Positions 60,279-64,000 of a stretch of DNA of 64,000 nucleotides are shown here, piece by piece. The notes below the pieces were generated by a model, which was not told the DNA's origin, did no database searches, and saw only the letters and a program-made list of their open reading frames with translations. Every line of letters starts with the position of its first letter. Position 1 is the first letter of the stretch. The stretch covers positions 42,452,485 through 42,516,484 of the forward strand of contig CM034237.1 of the NCBI GenBank assembly GCA_019916065.1. The letters run 5' to 3'. The position numbers and the translations under genes were made by a program. This stretch comes from Vitellaria paradoxa. Lineage: Eukaryota; Streptophyta; Magnoliopsida; Ericales; Sapotaceae.

Positions 60279-62915
60279 ATGGCTGATTTTCAGAGGGTTA
60301 GTGTTGGGGAAAGAGATGTCGACCAGGTAAATCTGCTTACGTGTATATATTCTGTGCAAAAGTTTTTTTTGTAAGCTTTATATTACTTTTTTGTAGTGTG
60401 TAATTCATGCCTTAATTTTGAATTGGAGGCAATTTTAGTTTCAAAATTTTTATTAGGGCAGCCCACAAAGAGTAGTCTTGTGCAACCAAATGTGCACGTT
60501 ATAATTTGATATTGGTTGATAGTGTAGTTCTTTATGAAATATGTGTACGCAAATTATGAGTTTGTTGAAGCTCATACTTCAAATATCAACTGATGAAACA
60601 TTTCTTTATGTACTGTGATACTGGGAGCTCAGATGATGTCATCAATTTTCTTTCTTCGGCTGCTTTACATATATGCATTTCTTTTTTTTTTTCCAATATG
60701 CAAAGTTTTGATCATTATGTTTCATGTTACTGCGATCGATAAAAACTTTATAGTTTATATCAGGGAGCTATAAATCATTAATCAAAATTTGTGCATTAAG
60801 AGGGTGTTGAATGACAGAAACAGGATTTTTGTACCCCACTATCTTGGGGCGCACAAAGGAACCGAGAAAGCACGAGTGTAACCATCATGGTCTTCATAGA
60901 TTGGAAACAAGTTGTTTCAGTTCAAGGTAACTAAAAAAAATAAAAAAATAAATAAAAATCATAAACTGGCCAAGTCAGTTTGATTATTGGTTTGGACTGT
61001 GGATAACCCACTGCAACTGAAAAATAGCCCCCCGGATGTGTTATTCACAATTTATTATATATTATATATGTATATGCTTTTGTTAATAAAAAAATATGTA
61101 TGCATACTTAATGTGTCTTGATATCATTAGCTTTAACCATATATTGTAGTTTACTGTAGAAAATTAATATAACTTTATTGTTGGGGATTTGCAAAATATT
61201 GTTAATTCAAGTCTTTAGTATGTTATAAAATGCAGAGGGTGGGTCGACCAAAACCAGCAGGGCTTTTTTTTTTGGTTTGAATTGGTTTGGTTCCATGTGT
61301 TCATGGTTCAGCTTTTGGTCCAAAAATTTAAGCAATGACTATTTTGGTTTGGTCTTGGATTTGATAGTAATCCTGAATGAACAAAGCAACCCTATTTATA
61401 TTAAATTCTGTATATTAAATTGTGTATTAAAATGTGAATTGAATACAATAGAATAGTAACACTATTTATAGAGGTGCCAAAGTAGAATCAGAATAGGAAT
61501 AAGAAACTAAATTAGAATAGTAATAGGAAATAATAAGAAAACCTATAATGAAAAAGAAAATGATTTCCTAATTATAATTTCTAAATTTCTATATCTTATA
61601 TATGTCAACACCCTCCCTCAAACTCAAGATGGTAAATTAGAGATCAACTTGACTTTGGAGACTAAGAACTGGAAAGCAGTCAACACATTTCTATCACTTC
61701 GCGCAGGTTACACGCCTTGAGAGATCACGAACATAGCTTTGGTTAGACGCTATAAGATCACGAGCTCAAATCTACTAACACGTCTCAAGGTCACAAAAAA
61801 ACGTAGATCCAAATCTTTTAACACGCCTTGAGGTCACAAAAAAAACGTAGATCCAAATCTACTAACGCGCCTTGAGGTCACAAAAAAACATAGATCCAAA
61901 TTTACTAAGGTGCCTCGAAGACACAAAAAAACATAGATCCAAAACTACTAACGCGCCTCGAGGACACAAAAATGTAGATCCAAATCTACTAACGCGCTTC
62001 GAGGACACAAAAACGTAGATCACGAACCCAAATCTACTAATGTACCTCGAGGTCACAAACGTGGATTATCATGAATCGAGTTTACAGGGGGAAAGGCGTT
62101 GAATGGCCAAAATATGCAAAGCCAAAAGCGCAAGACAGCATGTGTATGTCTTCAAACGAGTGATTAGGGTTTTCAATAGAGAAACTGAAGCAGCAACAAA
62201 TATCTCCAAAAGAGAAATTTGAAATTTAAAAATTTCTAAAAAATCAGATATGGCATAAACAAAAGTAATATGAAATTGGGTAAAGGAGCAGCGAAGGTAG
62301 CGGCGACGCTAGGAAGGGCAACATTGGCGGCCAAAGATGTGGTTGTTGGATACCTAGTCTACCCAGGATCAAAAACCACGTGCTCTGATACCATGTTAAG
62401 AAAATAAAAAGAAATAAAAGGAAACTGGAAAAATTCTGTATATTAAAACTGTATATTAAATTGTGTATTAAACTGTGTATTGAATACAGTAGAATAATAA
62501 CCTTATTTATAGAGGTGTCAAAGTAGAATCCGAATAGGAATAGGAAACTAAATTAGAATAGCAATAGGAAATAATAAGAAAATCTATAATGAAAAGGAAA
62601 ATGATTTCCTAATTATAATTTCTAAATTTCTATATCTTATATATGTCAACAGATTTGATAGTAATCCTGAATGAACAAAGCAAGGAACATTTTGTCCACT
62701 AACATTAGAATAGGACATATGTAGTATGTACCCTTAATGTGTTCTCTCACGCCTATGATATTGTATGGTGATGTTAAGCTCATATATATGTCTTTTTTTA
62801 AATGTTTTCTTTTTACAATAATTTACAGGCCATTATAGCACTTAAGAAAGGCACACATTTGCTCAAGTATGGGCGCAGAGGGAAGCCAAAGTTCTGTCCA
62901 TTTCGACTTTCTACT
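60279..62915 (+). CDS. PRAF-type protein (PH, RCC1 repeats, FYVE), 3' partial
   Basis: PRAF proteins carry an N-terminal PH domain, RCC1 repeats and a FYVE zinc finger, and link phosphoinositide membranes with small-GTPase signalling. Only the first two coding exons are inside: 60279-60326 (MADFQRVSVGERDVDQ) and 62829-62915 (starts AIIALKKGTHLLKYGRRGKP, then KFCPFRLST). The junction is phase 0 with GT-AG borders. ERD-DQAI-ALKKG-LLKYGRRGKPKFCPFRLS is the conserved start of the plant PRAF PH domain. The next exon was not found before the right edge, so intron 2 extends beyond 64000. Intron 1 holds an LTR element. The start is fixed by the frame: the ATG sits 16 codons before the conserved splice junction, matching the short N-terminus of relatives. 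RCC1 and FYVE parts are inferred from family, not seen. Confidence 0.88.
61358..62683 (-). mobile_element. Small non-autonomous LTR element (Copia-type ends) in PRAF intron 1
   Basis: The right LTR, 62394-62651 (258 bp, TGTTAAG...GTCAACA), is the 5' LTR on the minus strand. The adjacent GCTCTGATACCA (62382-62393) is the complement of the initiator-Met primer-binding site TGGTATCAGAGC. The left LTR (about 61403-61610) matches it but lacks roughly the first 40 bp. A polypurine tract, read on the minus strand, adjoins it (61611-61630). The 770-bp interior has no gag or pol. A 32-bp direct repeat flanks the element (61358-61389 and 62652-62683). Antisense to PRAF. Confidence 0.85.
61757..62062. 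repeat. Seven degenerate tandem units of about 43 bp inside the LTR element
   Basis: Unit core AAATCTACTAACGCGCC, then TTGAGGTCACAAAAA and CGTAGATCC. Seven copies with point changes and A-run length differences, covering much of the element's interior. Confidence 0.85.
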
Positions 62916-63630
62916 GTAAGTTGCCTTAGTGTCCATTTAAATGAATAATTTAATATAGATTCCATTCCTTTCTTGTGCATGTATGTGTATATAGTTACAG
63001 GGAAAAGAGATGCATAAGACCTCTTCAAATATGAAGAACCCAATTTTAGTTTTGTTTTTTTTGCTGAACATGATTGCCTTTAAATTTGATACTGATTCTA
63101 GGGAGAAATCCTTTATCTTTTAAGCATTGTATGGAAGAAATAAAGAAACCTCTCAAAAGAGGAAGAAATGAGGAAATAAGCCCAATCAAATATCAAGAAC
63201 CACAAATCAAGTTTCACAACCGGTACACATGCCATGAAGATAGTAAACATTTTGTGCAAGACTTCTTGAGAAGAAAAAAAAAAAAAAAAATTAAGCATGG
63301 TACCTTGGATGAAAATCCACTAAGTAGCAAAATGGATGAAAATTCGCTAAGTAGCAAAATGGGTATAAGAGGCCTTTTCAAGTCTTCACTTCAAATCTAT
63401 ACTATAATAAAAAAACAATGTATTTTCTCACTCCTCTTCTCCTTCACTCCAATCCTAGGTGGCATGCCTCTTTGATCTTCATTCCACTTTTTCTTTTTTT
63501 TTAGAATTTTGAATTATTTCTTAATTTCCTTCCTTTCCTTTTCTTCTTTTCTCTTTTTTAATTCACAAAACCTTTGTTTTTTTTTTGTCCTACATTACCA
63601 AAAGACTACAACTTTACTTTTCCTTTAGCC
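62916..63630 (+). other. PRAF intron 2, left part
   Basis: Starts GTAAGTTGCC. An open frame at 63,074-63,475 has mixed residues and A-run-coded lysines but no resemblance to PRAF or any family I know. TC-rich stretches at 63,480-63,590. Confidence 0.5.
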
Positions 63631-63648
63631 TATAAAAGTACTAGAGTT

Positions 63649-63755
63649 TTTTTTTTTTTTTTGATAGGTAAGTGAGGGGGGAGGGCCCCGGGCTCGAATT
63701 TGGATGGTGAGTGGACAAAGAATGGAGCTCAACCACTGAACTAAGTGCATCACTC
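63649..63755 (-). mobile_element. Short tRNA-derived SINE with poly-A tail, family E
   Basis: On the minus strand it reads TTAGTTCAGTGGTTGAGC (A-box region), then CCAAATTCGAGCCCGGGGCC (B box), then CTTACCTATC and a run of about 15 A. Only about 107 bp. The duplication AAAAGTACTAGAGTT is perfect at 63634-63648 and 63756-63770. It lies in PRAF intron 2. Confidence 0.85.
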
Positions 63756-64000
63756 AAAAGTACTAGAGTTGTGACATGTGATTTTAATAAATGTAATCCA
63801 CTCATGAGTTCTGAAAAGGGACCCACTTTCTTGGGTTCCAAAAAGAGGATCCAATTGCTTGTAAATTTCATATGATTGAACTGAGGGATTCCAAAAGAGT
63901 AACCATTTGTTTATAAATTCAGTATAGTTGTAAAATTTATATATTTCAAACATATCAGTAATTAAATTAAAAATACAAATAAAAATTGAATTAAATTAAA

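Noticed and set aside
61757..62062. CRISPR-like array
   Set aside because: Units are directly adjacent and degenerate, with no distinct spacers, and lie inside a plant LTR element.
63074..63475. Plus-strand open frame of 133 codons in PRAF intron 2
   Set aside because: It does not encode the next PRAF segment, contains an A-run lysine stretch and a short duplicated phrase, and has no recognisable domain.

Overview
Nuclear DNA of a flowering plant, most likely a eudicot. It is AT-rich, genes have spliced GT-AG introns, (GA)n/(CT)n tracts sit in leaders, and intergenic DNA is packed with small transposons. No bacterial, organellar or viral gene was seen. Order and species cannot be read from the sequence.

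Four genes, all on the + strand, carry the content. They are a MOG1-type Ran-binding gene (83-5553, 5' exon outside the window), an intronless class I TCP transcription factor of the TCP14/15 type (39884-41074), an HVA22-type ER membrane gene with five exons (50106-54046), and the first two coding exons of a PRAF gene (PH, RCC1 and FYVE domains; 60279-62915, running off the right edge). From memory of the Arabidopsis map, this is the order At1g69680 (MOG1), At1g69690 (TCP15), At1g69700 (HVA22C), At1g69710 (RCC1/FYVE), so the window looks like a conserved microsyntenic block stretched by transposons. The four genes do not form a pathway: they act in Ran/nuclear transport, growth transcription, ER shaping and phosphoinositide/GTPase signalling.

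Region by region: 1-5.6 kb is MOG1, with an Au SINE and a MITE in its last intron. At 7.1-7.9 kb lies a diverged second copy of that last intron without the insertions. 8.7-39 kb is intergenic: tRNA-derived SINEs, many MITEs, hAT-like elements, a decayed RTE-type LINE, and an inverted pair of repeats just upstream of the TCP gene. 41-50 kb is again intergenic, with SINE and MITE copies and one unexplained minus-strand open frame. 54-59.4 kb holds MITEs and long AT-rich repeats. 59.4-64 kb is the PRAF leader, first exons and introns, with a small non-autonomous LTR element in intron 1 and a short SINE in intron 2.

The most notable observations are these. The MOG1 reading frame has lost a C-terminal block and is frameshifted immediately before a still recognisable C-terminus. 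The intron duplication supplies natural empty sites for two insertions. A three-copy SINE family has perfect target-site duplications. The LTR element in PRAF has an anomalous 32-bp flanking duplication. I found no evidence for a new multi-gene system.
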